DNA of 64,000 nt from Streptomyces lydicus (GCF_000717345.1 NZ_JNZA01000002.1:1-64000), one strand, 5' to 3'; positions 1 through 8,571 are shown, numbered from the stretch's first letter. Translations and numbers: made by a program. The notes: generated from the sequence alone by a model not told the origin.

Positions 1-1633
1 TCCGACTGATCAACCGCGTCGCCTTGAGCGAATGCCCACCCAGAGCGAAGAAGTTGTCGTCCACCCCGACACTGGGCACCTCCAGCACCTGGGCGAACAG
101 GCCGCACAGCAACTCCTCCCGCACCGAACGTGGCCCACGACCCACACCGCCCTCGGCCCCGGAAGCGTCCACAGCGGAACGACGCTCCGCCCTGCGCCGC
201 AGTTCGCTGCGCCGCTCTTCGCTACGCCGCAGCAACGCCCGCTCCTGCTCCGCAGACTCGAAGACCGCCACCCCCTCCACACCGGTATCCGGTTCCGCAG
301 TCACCGCCGCCACCACCCGCACGAACAGCCGGTGCAACACCTCGGCCGTATCGGCATTGAAGAGATCGGTGGCGTACTGGAGCATCCCCGAGATCCCTGC
401 CGGGTTCTCGTGGGCGTCCCGCCGCTCGGAGAAGCTCCAGCCCAGATCGAACTTGGAGGGCGCGGCGTCGAGCGGCTGCGCGGTGATGAGGGTGTCGGGG
501 AGGTCCAGGCCGGCCAGAGCGTTGTTCTGGAGGACGAGCATGGTCTGGAACAGGGGGTGCCGGGCGGTGGTCCGGTCGGGGTTCAGTTCCTCCACGATCC
601 GGTCGAACGGCAGGTCCTCGTGCGCAAAGGCCGCCAGGTCCGCCTCCCGCACCCGCTGAAGCAGTTCGGCGAACGTCGGGTTGCCCGAGGTATCGGTACG
701 CAGCACCAACGTATTGACGAAGAAGCCCACCAAGTCATCGAGAGCCTGATCCGACCGGCCGGCCGTGGCAGTTCCCAGCGGCACATCGGTTCCGGCACCG
801 AGCCGCGACAACAACACTCCCAACGCCGCCTGCAGCGCCATGAACGTCGTCACTCCCTGCCCGCGGACCAACGACTCCAGCCGGTGATGGAGATCGGCAG
901 GAATGTCGAAGTGCAGGAGGCCGCCCTCGTGGGTGGGGTGGTCGGGGCGCGGCCGGTCGGTGGGCAGCGCCAGCTCCTGCGGCAGGTCGGAGAGGGTACG
1001 GGCCCAAAATGCCGTCTGCTCCTCCGCCACCTCCGCCAGCACCTCACGCTGCCAGAGGGTGTAGTCGGCGTACTGCACCGGCAAAGCCGCCCACCGGGGG
1101 ACGCCTCCCGCCAGCCGTGCCCCGTAAGCGATCGAGAGATCCCGCAGCAGCGGGGCCTCGGACCATCCGTCGCTCGTGATGTGATGCAGCGTCAGCAACA
1201 GCACATGCTGATCGGCGGCGGTGGAGAACAGCGTCACCCTCAGCGGCAGCTCGGTCGACAACGCGAAGGGCCGGAAGGCTTCCTCGTGGAACCGCCGGGT
1301 GACCTCCTCGGCGGCGCACTGCACGACGGTGAGGTCCACCACGGCCTGAGCCGGGGGCAGGATCCGCTGGAAGGGCTCTCCCTCGACGGCGGGGTAGACC
1401 GTCCGCAGCGACTCATGGCGCGCCACCACATCATTGACCGCCAGCCGCAGCGCCGCCACATCCACCGCACCCCGCACACGGAACGCGAACGGCGCGTTGG
1501 CGGCCTTGAGCGAATGGCCGCCCAGGGCGAAGAAGTTGTCGTCCGGGCCCACGCTCGGTACCCCGAGCACCTGCGCGAACAGGCCGCACAGCAGCTCCTC
1601 CTGCACCGACCGCGGATTCTGCGACTGACTCAT
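1..1633 (-). CDS. Non-ribosomal peptide synthetase, 5' portion (partial T - C - T...)
   Basis: The gene runs off the left edge. The start at 1633 has its own ribosome site (AAGGGAG, about 5 nt before ATG). Residues 13-45 are the first half of a carrier domain, with the phosphopantetheine motif [12 protein letters not shown]. The chain then passes straight into a condensation domain at [10 protein letters not shown]. The C domain keeps motif C2 (RHESLRT), catalytic HHITSDGWS (LCL-like), [23 protein letters not shown] and RHPLFQ, but motif C1 (SxAQxRLW) is absent. After the C domain comes an Arg/Glu-rich linker ([18 protein letters not shown]) and then a second T domain with [16 protein letters not shown], with no A domain between. 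The two T segments are close copies at DNA level (about 22-125 and 1500-1605). Whether the enzyme works is doubtful; the missing parts look like deletion scars. Confidence 0.85.
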   Translation of the reverse strand, partial: MSQSQNPRSVQEELLCGLFAQVLGVPSVGPDDNFFALGGHSLKAANAPFAFRVRGAVDVAALRLAVNDVVARHESLRTVYPAVEGEPFQRILPPAQAVVDLTVVQCAAEEVTRRFHEEAFRPFALSTELPLRVTLFSTAADQHVLLLTLHHITSDGWSEAPLLRDLSIAYGARLAGGVPRWAALPVQYADYTLWQREVLAEVAEEQTAFWARTLSDLPQELALPTDRPRPDHPTHEGGLLHFDIPADLHHRLESLVRGQGVTTFMALQAALGVLLSRLGAGTDVPLGTATAGRSDQALDDLVGFFVNTLVLRTDTSGNPTFAELLQRVREADLAAFAHEDLPFDRIVEELNPDRTTARHPLFQTMLVLQNNALAGLDLPDTLITAQPLDAAPSKFDLGWSFSERRDAHENPAGISGMLQYATDLFNADTAEVLHRLFVRVVAAVTAEPDTGVEGVAVFESAEQERALLRRSEERRSELRRRAERRSAVDASGAEGGVGRGPRSVREELLCGLFAQVLEVPSVGVDDNFFALGGHSLKATRLISR

Positions 1634-1661
1634 GACGCTCCCTTGAAGATCCGGACTGGAT

Positions 1662-1862
1662 TCAGTGGCCGAGGGCCGGCTTCGGTGTCAGGTCGGTCCA
1701 GTGCGCGTCGACGTAGTCGAGGCACGCCTGGTAGCCGGTCGCACCGTGCGCCACGGTCCAGCCCATGGGGGGTGCCAGGCGCGCCGGCCACAGGGAGTGC
1801 TGGTGGGCGTCGTTGGTCAGGACCAGGTAGGTGCCGTCGGCGTCTTCGAAGGGGTTCGTCAC
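1662..1862 (-). CDS. MbtH-like NRPS accessory protein
   Basis: This 66-residue protein fits the MbtH family in length and motifs: MTNPFED at the start, [15 protein letters not shown] in the middle and W-T-V-A-H followed by [14 protein letters not shown] at the end. MbtH proteins bind adenylation domains and are often needed for their folding or activity. It lies just upstream of the edge NRPS gene in the same direction and downstream of the thioesterase and A-T genes. It therefore probably serves the A-T didomain, and any A domains of the NRPS beyond the window. Confidence 0.95.
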   Translation of the reverse strand: MTNPFEDADGTYLVLTNDAHQHSLWPARLAPPMGWTVAHGATGYQACLDYVDAHWTDLTPKPALGH

Positions 1863-1942
1863 CGCGTGGGTGTCCTTTCAGGCGGAGCGGGGTGTGGGAG
1901 GGAGGGGGCGGAGCCCGGTGGCTCGGGTGGGGCGGGGCGTGC

Positions 1943-2731
1943 TCAGGCGGAGGCGCCGGTCGGTGTGGTGGTGAGTGCGGGGATGTGGAGCGGCAGCCGG
2001 CGCCAGATCTCGGGGGTGTAGAAGTGCCCCCCGGGCAGGGTGTCGTGGCGGTAGGAGCCGAGCGCGACCCGGCGCCACTGGTTTCCGGCGTCCTGCTCGA
2101 TGACGTCGTCGTCGGTCGCCGAGAGCATCTGCACCGGGACGCTCACGCTGGCTCCCGGCGTGTAGCGGAAGGTGTCGCGGACCTGGATGTCCGCCCGCAT
2201 GAGTTCCACCGCCATCTCCTGGAGATCGGGGTCCTCCAGGACGTGCGCCGGCATCAGGCCGTTGGTACGCATCCAGTCCAGCAGCGAGGTGTCCGTGTCC
2301 TGGCGGGCGGGGAACATGTCGCGGGGCGTGAGGCCGCGGTCGGGCGCGTTGCACGAGGAGACGACCAGCGTCTCGGGCAGCGGTCCGCCGTCGCGCTCGA
2401 TACGGGCCGCCACGTCGAACGCCATCCAGCCACCCATGCTGTGGCCGAAGAGGACGTACGGTCCCTGGACGGCGGAGAGCACGGCGGCGGTGGTGTCGGC
2501 CGCGAGTTCGTCCCAGTCCGTCGCGCAGGGCTCCAGGAACCGTCCCTCGCGGCCGGGGTAGCAGACGGCGGAGAGGGCCACGTCCGCCGGGAGGCAGTCG
2601 CCCCAGACGTGGTACGGCCCGGTACCGCCGCCGCAGAACCCCAGGCAGATGAGCGTGCGCGAGGTCTGCTCGGTCCGCTCCTTGATCTGGATGACAGTGG
2701 TGTCCTGTCTACCGTGGATGTGTCCGGCCAT
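1943..2731 (-). CDS. Type II thioesterase
   Basis: 262-residue alpha/beta hydrolase of the external (type II) thioesterase family. The nucleophile motif GHSMGG places Ser98, an Asp lies near 207-209 (ATDDD), and His236 sits in PGGHFYTPE. The N-terminal segment LICLGFCGGGTGPYHVW matches the usual LxCFPxAGG opening in position. Type II thioesterases clear mis-primed or stalled carrier domains; in pathways that modify an amino acid on a stand-alone A-T protein they can also release the product. Its place between the A-T gene and MbtH fits either role. No signal peptide is visible, so it is cytoplasmic. Confidence 0.93.
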   Translation of the reverse strand: MAGHIHGRQDTTVIQIKERTEQTSRTLICLGFCGGGTGPYHVWGDCLPADVALSAVCYPGREGRFLEPCATDWDELAADTTAAVLSAVQGPYVLFGHSMGGWMAFDVAARIERDGGPLPETLVVSSCNAPDRGLTPRDMFPARQDTDTSLLDWMRTNGLMPAHVLEDPDLQEMAVELMRADIQVRDTFRYTPGASVSVPVQMLSATDDDVIEQDAGNQWRRVALGSYRHDTLPGGHFYTPEIWRRLPLHIPALTTTPTGASA

Positions 2732-2842
2732 GATGGCTCGCTTCCTCTTCCTCTCGTGCGAATGGGGGGCCGGGGCGGTGCCGCCCCGGCGGCTGCGGCG
2801 GTGACCGGCCGGCCCGTGCCCCGCTGGGCTCGGGGGCGGCGG

Positions 2843-4678
2843 TCAGCCTGCGGCGCGCAGCGTCTCGACGTGCCGGGCGAGGTCCCGGAGCTGCGGGTGC
2901 CGGTAGACCTCGCGGGTCGACATGGCGATCCCGAACTGCTTCTTGAGCCGGGCAACGACGCGCAGCGCGATCAGCGAGTGGCCGCCCATGGCGAAGAAAT
3001 CGTCGTCGGCGCGGACGCGCTCACGGCCGAGCACCTCGGACCACACGGCCGCGATCAGCGTCTCGACCTCGCCCTCGGGTGCGTGCTCGCGGTCCGCGGC
3101 CGCCTCCGCGTCCGCGGCCGGGTTCTCCTCGGGGGCGGGCAGGGCGGCGAGGTCCACCTTCCCGTTGACCGTCAGCGGCAGGGCTTCGAGGCGGGTGTAC
3201 ACCGTCGGAAGCATGAACTGCGGCAGCTGCGTGGCCAGTTGATCGCGCAGCGCCTCAGCGGTCGGGGGCCCGTCCACCGGGTCCGCCGACGCCACGAAGT
3301 AGGCGACGAGTTGTTCGCCGGAGACCGCGCTGTGATGCAGCGTGACCGCGGCGGCGGAGACGGCCGGGTGGCGGGTCAGCGCGGCCTCGATCTCGCCGAG
3401 TTCGACGCGGTAGCCCCGGATCTTTATCTGCCGGTCGATGCGCCCCAGGTACTCCATGGCCCCGTCCGCGCGGCGGCGCACCTTGTCGCCGGTGCGGTAC
3501 ATCCGGGTGCCGTCGGCGGCGAAGGGGTCGGCGACGAAGCGCGTCGCGGTCAGCGCGGGCCGGTTGACGTACCCCAGGGCCACCTGGGCGCCGGCGAGGT
3601 AGAGCTCTCCCTCCACGCCGTCGGCCACCGGGCGCAGGTCGACGTCCAGGACGTGGGCCTGGACACCCGGCAGCGCGGGGCCGAGGTGCGGGGTGTCGCC
3701 GTCGATCCAGGTGGCGGCGGTGTCCACGGTGCACTCGGTGGGGCCGTACAGGTTCAGCGCTTCGAGCCTGCCGGCGGTGCGTTCGGCCGCCAGCTCCCGC
3801 CAGGTGCCCTCGGGGACCGGTTCGCCGCCCATGAACAGGCGCAGGGCGCGTCCCTCGGTGGCGCGGGCGAGCAGTTCGTCGCGGAGCAGGGGCCAGTGCG
3901 AAGGGGTCAGGTCGAGGTCCTGCACGCCGTACGTGTCCAGGGCCGCGGTCAGCCGGGCCGGGTCGGTGCGCTCGTCCTCGTCGAGCACGACGAGGGTGTC
4001 GCCGCGGCACACCCGGGCCCACTGCTGGACCGATGCGTCGAAGGAGACGCTGGCGTTCCAGGCCACGACGCGCGGCTCCGGGGCGTACATACCCGCCTCC
4101 TCCAGCGCCGCCACGAGGGCGGCCACGCCGCCGCGGGTGGTCTCGACGCCCTTGGGGGTGCCGGTGGAACCCGAGGTGTAGATCACGTAGGCCGGTGCGT
4201 GGGCGGCGACCGGGAAGGGCGGGTCCGGGCGCCGGTCCACCGCTGCGCCGGGCCGGCCGACGGTGAGGAGGCGCACGCCCGACGGCCACTCCCCTGCGAC
4301 GGCCGTGGTCACCAGCACCCGGGCCCCGGCGTCGCGCACCATCGCGTGCCGCCGCTCGCCGGGGTACGCGGGATCGATCGGCACGTACGCGGCACCCGCC
4401 CGCCAGACCGCCAGCAGCGCGACCACGAGGTCCGCGCCCCGGGGGAGGCTGACCGCTACCCGGTCGCCGGGCAGGACGCCGGAACCCGTCAGCATGTCCG
4501 CCAAGTCGGCTGTCGCCGCGTCGAGTTGCGCAAAGCTGAGGCTGTCGTCCCGGTCGCGGACGGCGATCCGGTCCGGGCCGGCCGCGACGGCCTGCAGGAG
4601 GCGGGACATGAGGTCGACGGGCCGGCCGGGGGCGGCGGTCGCGTCGAGGCCGTGCGGGCCTTCCAGTACGCCGGTCAC
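2843..4678 (-). CDS. Stand-alone NRPS adenylation-thiolation (A-T) didomain
   Basis: 611 residues from a GTG that overlaps the hydroxylase stop (GTGA), preceded by GAGAGGAG; a longer frame opens at 4723 but lies inside the hydroxylase gene. The A domain shows A3 YTSGSTGTPKG, A5 NLYGPTE, A7 YRTGDKV, A8 GRIDRQIKIRGYRVELGEIE and A10 LTVNGKVDL. The T domain (last about 80 residues) has DDFFAMGGHSL. Aligning by eye to GrsA-PheA, the pocket residues read D-A-Q-L-F-G-L-V-D-K. This resembles Gln/Glu-type codes of Bacillus lipopeptide synthetases; the substrate is therefore inferred, not shown. No C or TE domain is attached, so the loaded amino acid must be modified in trans, probably by the adjacent hydroxylase, before transfer or release. 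Confidence 0.93.
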   Translation of the reverse strand: MTGVLEGPHGLDATAAPGRPVDLMSRLLQAVAAGPDRIAVRDRDDSLSFAQLDAATADLADMLTGSGVLPGDRVAVSLPRGADLVVALLAVWRAGAAYVPIDPAYPGERRHAMVRDAGARVLVTTAVAGEWPSGVRLLTVGRPGAAVDRRPDPPFPVAAHAPAYVIYTSGSTGTPKGVETTRGGVAALVAALEEAGMYAPEPRVVAWNASVSFDASVQQWARVCRGDTLVVLDEDERTDPARLTAALDTYGVQDLDLTPSHWPLLRDELLARATEGRALRLFMGGEPVPEGTWRELAAERTAGRLEALNLYGPTECTVDTAATWIDGDTPHLGPALPGVQAHVLDVDLRPVADGVEGELYLAGAQVALGYVNRPALTATRFVADPFAADGTRMYRTGDKVRRRADGAMEYLGRIDRQIKIRGYRVELGEIEAALTRHPAVSAAAVTLHHSAVSGEQLVAYFVASADPVDGPPTAEALRDQLATQLPQFMLPTVYTRLEALPLTVNGKVDLAALPAPEENPAADAEAAADREHAPEGEVETLIAAVWSEVLGRERVRADDDFFAMGGHSLIALRVVARLKKQFGIAMSTREVYRHPQLRDLARHVETLRAAG

Positions 4679-5688
4679 GCGGCCTGCTCCTCTCGGGCGG
4701 CGGCGGCCACGGTGGGCCGGCATTCCTCCAGTGCGACCGGGTCGCCCATGGCGACGACGATGCGCCGGTCACCGCGGAAGGGGTCGCGGCCGTGGGTGGA
4801 CAGGATGTTGTCGACGAGCAGGATGTCGCCCGGCTGCCAGTTCCGTCGCAGCGTCGCGGCCTCGTAGGCGGCGTTGATCGTCTCGATGTCCTCGCGGGTC
4901 AGGGGTTTGCCGTCGCCGAGGGCGGTCTCGAACGGCAGCCCGCCCACGCCGAATTCGTCCTGCAGCGTCTCCCGGACCTCCTCGTCCAGCGACCACGCGT
5001 TCCAGAAGGCCATGTGGTTGAACCAGACGCCCTCCCCCGTCTCGGGGTGGTGGATGATGCCGGGGCGCAGCTGCCGGGTGCGGAGCGCGCCGGAGTCGCT
5101 CCATTCACAGGAGAGGAGGTTGTCCTCGCAGTATTTTTCGACGTCCTCGCGGTGCTCGGTGGCGAACGCGGTGCGCCAGTCCAGAGAGATGTGCTCCGAG
5201 TAGTTGCGGGTCAGCAGCCAGCCCGCGGTGCGCATCCGCTCGACCAGGTCGGCGGGGAGCAGGCGCAGCACCTCACGGCAGTCGGCGACCGGCGTCGCGC
5301 CGCCCTCCTCGGGGGCGGTCAGGCAGCCGAACAGCAGCAGACCGGGGAAGGTCAGGGTGTAACTGTTCTCGTTGTGCATGCGGATCGCCTGGTTGGGCGG
5401 CAGGTCGGTGGAGGAGTACACCTCGTTGCCGTAGCTGCTGCGCGGGGTGGCCTTCTCGCGGTAGGGCGTGCGCTGCGGGACGAGGACGTCCCGTACCTTG
5501 GCGAAGTCGTCGACGTCACGGACGGGCAGGCCGCGGAGGTACAGCGCGCCGTGCCGGTGCAGCGCCACGCGGAGCTCGGAGTGGACCGAGGCGAGCCAGG
5601 CACACGCCTCGGTGGCGTCCGCGAACTGCGGGGTCTGCGTGGTGGCGGGCTTTCCGGTCTCGATGGTCCAGAAAAGGGAATCACTCAT
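4675..5688 (-). CDS. SyrP/TauD-family Fe(II)/2-oxoglutarate dioxygenase, probable carrier-bound amino acid hydroxylase
   Basis: 337 residues of the TauD/TfdA fold. The iron triad can be read as His105 and Glu107 in MHNENSYT and His299 in LSTHGRDPFRGDRR; Arg305 or Arg308 is the likely 2-oxoglutarate anchor. The segment FPGLLLFGCLTAPEEGGATPVAD is typical of the SyrP branch, whose characterised member beta-hydroxylates an aspartyl residue held on an NRPS carrier. Translational coupling to the A-T gene (GTGA overlap) argues that the substrate is the amino acid loaded on that T domain. Free-amino-acid hydroxylation, as in clavaminate-synthase-like enzymes, remains possible. It is the first large gene of the leftward operon. 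Confidence 0.88.
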   Translation of the reverse strand: MSDSLFWTIETGKPATTQTPQFADATEACAWLASVHSELRVALHRHGALYLRGLPVRDVDDFAKVRDVLVPQRTPYREKATPRSSYGNEVYSSTDLPPNQAIRMHNENSYTLTFPGLLLFGCLTAPEEGGATPVADCREVLRLLPADLVERMRTAGWLLTRNYSEHISLDWRTAFATEHREDVEKYCEDNLLSCEWSDSGALRTRQLRPGIIHHPETGEGVWFNHMAFWNAWSLDEEVRETLQDEFGVGGLPFETALGDGKPLTREDIETINAAYEAATLRRNWQPGDILLVDNILSTHGRDPFRGDRRIVVAMGDPVALEECRPTVAAAAREEQAA

Positions 5689-6029
5689 CGTGATGCGCGT
5701 CCTGTCGTGTCGATTCTTACTGATTTCCTGGTACGCCGATCGCTCCGGTGGGTCATCCCCATCCGGTGTCGTGCTCGTCGGTCAGTTCGCTGGGCACGGC
5801 CGGGGAGAAGGGGCGTAAATGCATGGGGGGTTTCTCCTACTTCCTCGGGAGGGACCTTTTCCGACCGCCTCACGGGGCGTCGGTCACCGGATTCGGTCGC
5901 AGGTCGACGCCCTTCACGCTGTCATCGGAGCAGGCCGTTCACCAGGGCGACCGAGGGCTGATATTCACGCCTGTCGCATAGACGAGAGGGAGCAAAAGGT
6001 GCATACGAGGCAGCGGTGCGGTGCCTGCC
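5689..6029. other. 341-bp region between NRPS operon and exporter gene
   Basis: Both flanking genes point left, so this stretch is downstream of the exporter and upstream of the hydroxylase. It must hold the hydroxylase promoter unless transcription reads through from the exporter. It is less GC-rich than the genes around it. Apart from the candidate small ORF I see no clear -35/-10 pair, hairpin or known operator. Confidence 0.6.
5753..5824 (-). CDS. Candidate 23-codon small ORF with a TTA codon in the NRPS operon leader
   Basis: ATG at 5824 is preceded by GTAGGAG about 8 nt upstream and by an in-frame TAG 15 nt upstream, so the frame is confined to 23 residues. It begins MHLRPFSP and ends DEHDTGWG. 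The third codon is TTA (5816-5818), rare in Streptomyces and read only by the bldA tRNA. It ends 64 nt before the hydroxylase start. Possible roles are a bldA-sensing leader peptide, a small peptide in its own right, or chance. I do not recognise the sequence. The ribosome site is the best evidence. Confidence 0.4.
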   Translation of the reverse strand: MHLRPFSPAVPSELTDEHDTGWG

Positions 6030-7370
6030 TCAGGCCGTCGCGCCCGCCCGCGTCGGCAGGTCACGGCGGTTCCTGATGGGCGAACAGAGCAGGATCAGCG
6101 CGCTCAGCGGGATGCCCGCGATCATCAGCCACAGCGTCGGGCGCACCCCGAGCCAGGTCCCCAGCGCCCCGGCGAGCAGCGCCCCCAGCGGCAGGGTGCC
6201 GCAGTTGAGGAACGACGAGCACGCGGAGACCCGGCCGAGCACGTCGGCCGGGCAATAGCCCTGCTGGAAGCCCGCCTTGATGACATTGCCGGCCACCACC
6301 CCGACCGAGACCGAGGCGTAGCCGACGACGAAGAGGGCCAGCCCGGCGGTGCCCCGGGTGGTGAGCGCCATCAGCGGGGCGAGTGCCGGCACACCGAGTT
6401 CGAACAGCAGCAGCGCCCGGGCCGTCCCGAACCGGGTCACACCGCGGCGCACCACGAGTGCGCCCACCACACCGCCCGCGCCGCCGATCGCCACCAGCAC
6501 GCCCACCCCGCTGTCGGTCAGACCGACGTCGCGGACCAGGAACACCACGAGCAGCGACTGGTATCCGGCCAGGAACAGGTTGGAGGCGGCGCCGAAGAGC
6601 GTCAGGCTGCGCAGATACGGATCGCGTGCCACCAGCCGTACGCCCTCGCCGACCTCCCGGAACAGCGCGCCCCGCGCCCGTTCGACGGGGGGCGCCGACG
6701 GCTCCCGGTGCCGGATCCGGGCCACGCACGCGAAGGAGATGAGGAAGGTCGCCGCGTTCGTCAGCATGCCGTTGACCGAGCCGGCGACCTGGGCGATCAG
6801 ACCGCCCGCGCCGGTCCCGGCGATCTGTGCGGCGGAGGCGCTGCCGTGCAGCTTGGCGTTGCCCTCGGCCTGGTCCCCGGGGCCGACGATGGCGGGGAGA
6901 TAGGCGGTGTACGCGGTCTGGAAGAAGACCGCGGCGGTACCGGCGAGCAGGGCGACCAGCAGCAGCCGGCCCATATCGAGGGCGCCGAGCCAGTAGGCCA
7001 GCGGCACACAGACGAACAGCACACAGGAGACGGCGTCACTGACGAGCAGCACCGTTCGGCGCCGCCACCGGTCCACCCAGACGCCGGCCGGCAGGCCGAT
7101 CACCAGCCAGGGCACCCAGGTCGCGGCATTGAGCAGGCTGACCTCGAAGGTGGTGGCGTGCAGGACGGAGACGGCGACCAGCGGCAGCACCACGCTGGTG
7201 ACCGCCGCGCCGAATTTCCCCGCGCTCTCGCCGCACCACAACTTCCGGAAGTCCGCATTCCGGCGCAGCAATCCGCCGCCCGCGGGCCGCTCCGCTATTC
7301 GCCGCCCGGCGCCTTTCCGGTCGCGGTCGGCCACTTCCTCTTCCGGGTCGTCCCGCTCTCTCACCGCCAT
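6030..7370 (-). CDS. MFS efflux transporter
   Basis: 446 residues with about 12 hydrophobic segments beginning near residue 45 (FRKLWCGESAGKFG). The intracellular loop GLPAGVWVDRWRRRTVLLVSD is the MFS motif-A region. The best match in type is the EntS/macrolide-efflux-like MFS group, which exports siderophores, peptides or antibiotics. It lies between the hydroxylase and the LuxR-type regulator, so export of the locus product is the likely job. The extended hydrophilic N-terminus (first 38 residues, rich in Arg and Glu) is not needed for the fold and the true start could be internal. Confidence 0.9.
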   Translation of the reverse strand: MAVRERDDPEEEVADRDRKGAGRRIAERPAGGGLLRRNADFRKLWCGESAGKFGAAVTSVVLPLVAVSVLHATTFEVSLLNAATWVPWLVIGLPAGVWVDRWRRRTVLLVSDAVSCVLFVCVPLAYWLGALDMGRLLLVALLAGTAAVFFQTAYTAYLPAIVGPGDQAEGNAKLHGSASAAQIAGTGAGGLIAQVAGSVNGMLTNAATFLISFACVARIRHREPSAPPVERARGALFREVGEGVRLVARDPYLRSLTLFGAASNLFLAGYQSLLVVFLVRDVGLTDSGVGVLVAIGGAGGVVGALVVRRGVTRFGTARALLLFELGVPALAPLMALTTRGTAGLALFVVGYASVSVGVVAGNVIKAGFQQGYCPADVLGRVSACSSFLNCGTLPLGALLAGALGTWLGVRPTLWLMIAGIPLSALILLCSPIRNRRDLPTRAGATA

Positions 7371-7393
7371 GCGGGCATTCCCGTCTGCTCATC

Positions 7394-7415
7394 GTTGACC
7401 GGTTGTTGACCGGGC
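7394..7415. promoter_or_regulatory. Tandem 11-bp direct repeat between exporter and regulator genes
   Basis: GTTGACCGGTT is followed at once by GTTGACCGGGC, putting two near-identical half-sites one helical turn apart in the 99-bp divergent region between the exporter and the LuxR-type gene. The arrangement suits a regulator binding on one DNA face. TTGACC also resembles a -35 box. Confidence 0.4.
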
Positions 7416-7469
7416 ATGTCTAGGCTGCCCTCCGATCGGGGGAAGTCTCTGGTACGGCAGGGGTGGGCC

Positions 7470-8540
7470 ATGAATACCTCACGCTCAGTCAGTGAAATCA
7501 AGATGAGCCAGGAAGCCTTGGCCGTCTTCGAATTCGCGGCGGACCGCACCGTATTCGGCATCGAAGACCTCGTGGCCGTCGGGCTCGATGCCGATGAAGC
7601 GGAACGGGCCGTCAAGGAACTCGCCGGCCTGCGGCTGCTGTCCTGTCCCGAGGGGACCCCCGGGCGCCTCGCCGTCGTGCCGCCGAGGATCGCCGCCAAC
7701 CGGCTGCTGCGCCCGATGGAGCGCGAGGTCCGGCACCAGCAGGACGAGATCGAGCGGTTCCGCTGGATGTTCGAAACGCTGCTTCCCGCCTATGAATCGG
7801 GCCGGGCGCGGGACACCGACGCGGCACACGTCGAGATGGTCGACGACCTGCGTCTGGTCGAGGAGCTCATCGAGGAACTGACCCTGAACTGCCGTACGGA
7901 GGTCCTCACCGCGCAGCCCGGCGGGGCGCGTTCGCCCGAGTCGCTGCGGGCGGCGCTGGAACGTGACCGCCGGATGCTCGCGCGCGGCGTCGCCATGCGC
8001 ACCCTGTACCAGCATCCCGCCCGCTACCACCAGCCGACGATCGACCATGTGCAGCGGATGACGAGCCTGGGGGCGGAGGTGCGCACCCAGTCCGAGGGCC
8101 TCTGCCGCATGCTGGTGTTCGACCATCACGCGGCGCTGCTCGGCGTACCGGACGACCCGCAGGCGGCCCTGCTCGTCCGCGAGCCGCGGCTCATCCACAG
8201 CATGCGGGTCTTCTTCGACTGGGCCTGGCGCGGCGCCTCGCCGTTCCCGCTCAGTTTCGACGCGACATCGGCCGTCCGGATCTCCGGCGAGATCCAGGAG
8301 GCGATCGTCGCCATGCTCTCCGAAGGGCTGGAGGACAAGTCCATGGCGCGGCGGCTGGGCATGTCGGTCCGCAGCTGTCAGCGTCATGTCGCGGAGGTCA
8401 TGAAAGTGCTCGGCGCCAAGAGCCGTTTCCAGGCCGGCTTCCTCATCGGCCAGTCCCGGGCCCGCCCCGCGGGCGGGGCACCGTCCGGCACCGAGCCCTT
8501 CGCGCTCCCGGGCCCCTCGCTGCCCGCCCGCCGGGAGTGA
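7470..8540 (+). CDS. LuxR-type helix-turn-helix transcriptional regulator
   Basis: The ATG at 7470 (MNTSRSVSE, GGGGTGGGCC upstream) is preferred over the longer frame from 7416; the protein is 356 residues. A winged-helix-like N-terminal region (about 10-75, ALAVFEFAADRTVFGIEDL) is followed by a helical linker and a middle region of the kind seen in TrmB/PLD-like sensor regulators. The C-terminal LuxR HTH lies near 285-340 (LSEGLEDKSMARRLGMSVRS, then CQRHVAEVMKVLGAKSR). It diverges from the exporter and faces the C-domain gene, so it is the probable pathway-specific regulator of the NRPS locus. Confidence 0.85.
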   Translation: MNTSRSVSEIKMSQEALAVFEFAADRTVFGIEDLVAVGLDADEAERAVKELAGLRLLSCPEGTPGRLAVVPPRIAANRLLRPMEREVRHQQDEIERFRWMFETLLPAYESGRARDTDAAHVEMVDDLRLVEELIEELTLNCRTEVLTAQPGGARSPESLRAALERDRRMLARGVAMRTLYQHPARYHQPTIDHVQRMTSLGAEVRTQSEGLCRMLVFDHHAALLGVPDDPQAALLVREPRLIHSMRVFFDWAWRGASPFPLSFDATSAVRISGEIQEAIVAMLSEGLEDKSMARRLGMSVRSCQRHVAEVMKVLGAKSRFQAGFLIGQSRARPAGGAPSGTEPFALPGPSLPARRE

Positions 8541-8571
8541 CGGCCACGGCCCCGCGGGCCCGGCCGGTGCC

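Noticed and set aside
180..260. Short GC-rich repeats in the NRPS linker considered as a CRISPR-like or minisatellite array
   Set aside because: The units are irregular and in frame as an Arg/Glu-rich linker; there are no spacers.
32..4867. 1611-codon open frame on the plus strand across the NRPS locus
   Set aside because: It is the mirror frame of the minus-strand NRPS, thioesterase and A-T genes in very GC-rich DNA; it has no domain and is rich in His, Gln and Gly.
5685..5873. 62-codon minus-strand frame before the hydroxylase
   Set aside because: Arg-rich, no ribosome site and overlaps the hydroxylase start; the small ORF at 5753-5824 in another frame has the ribosome site.
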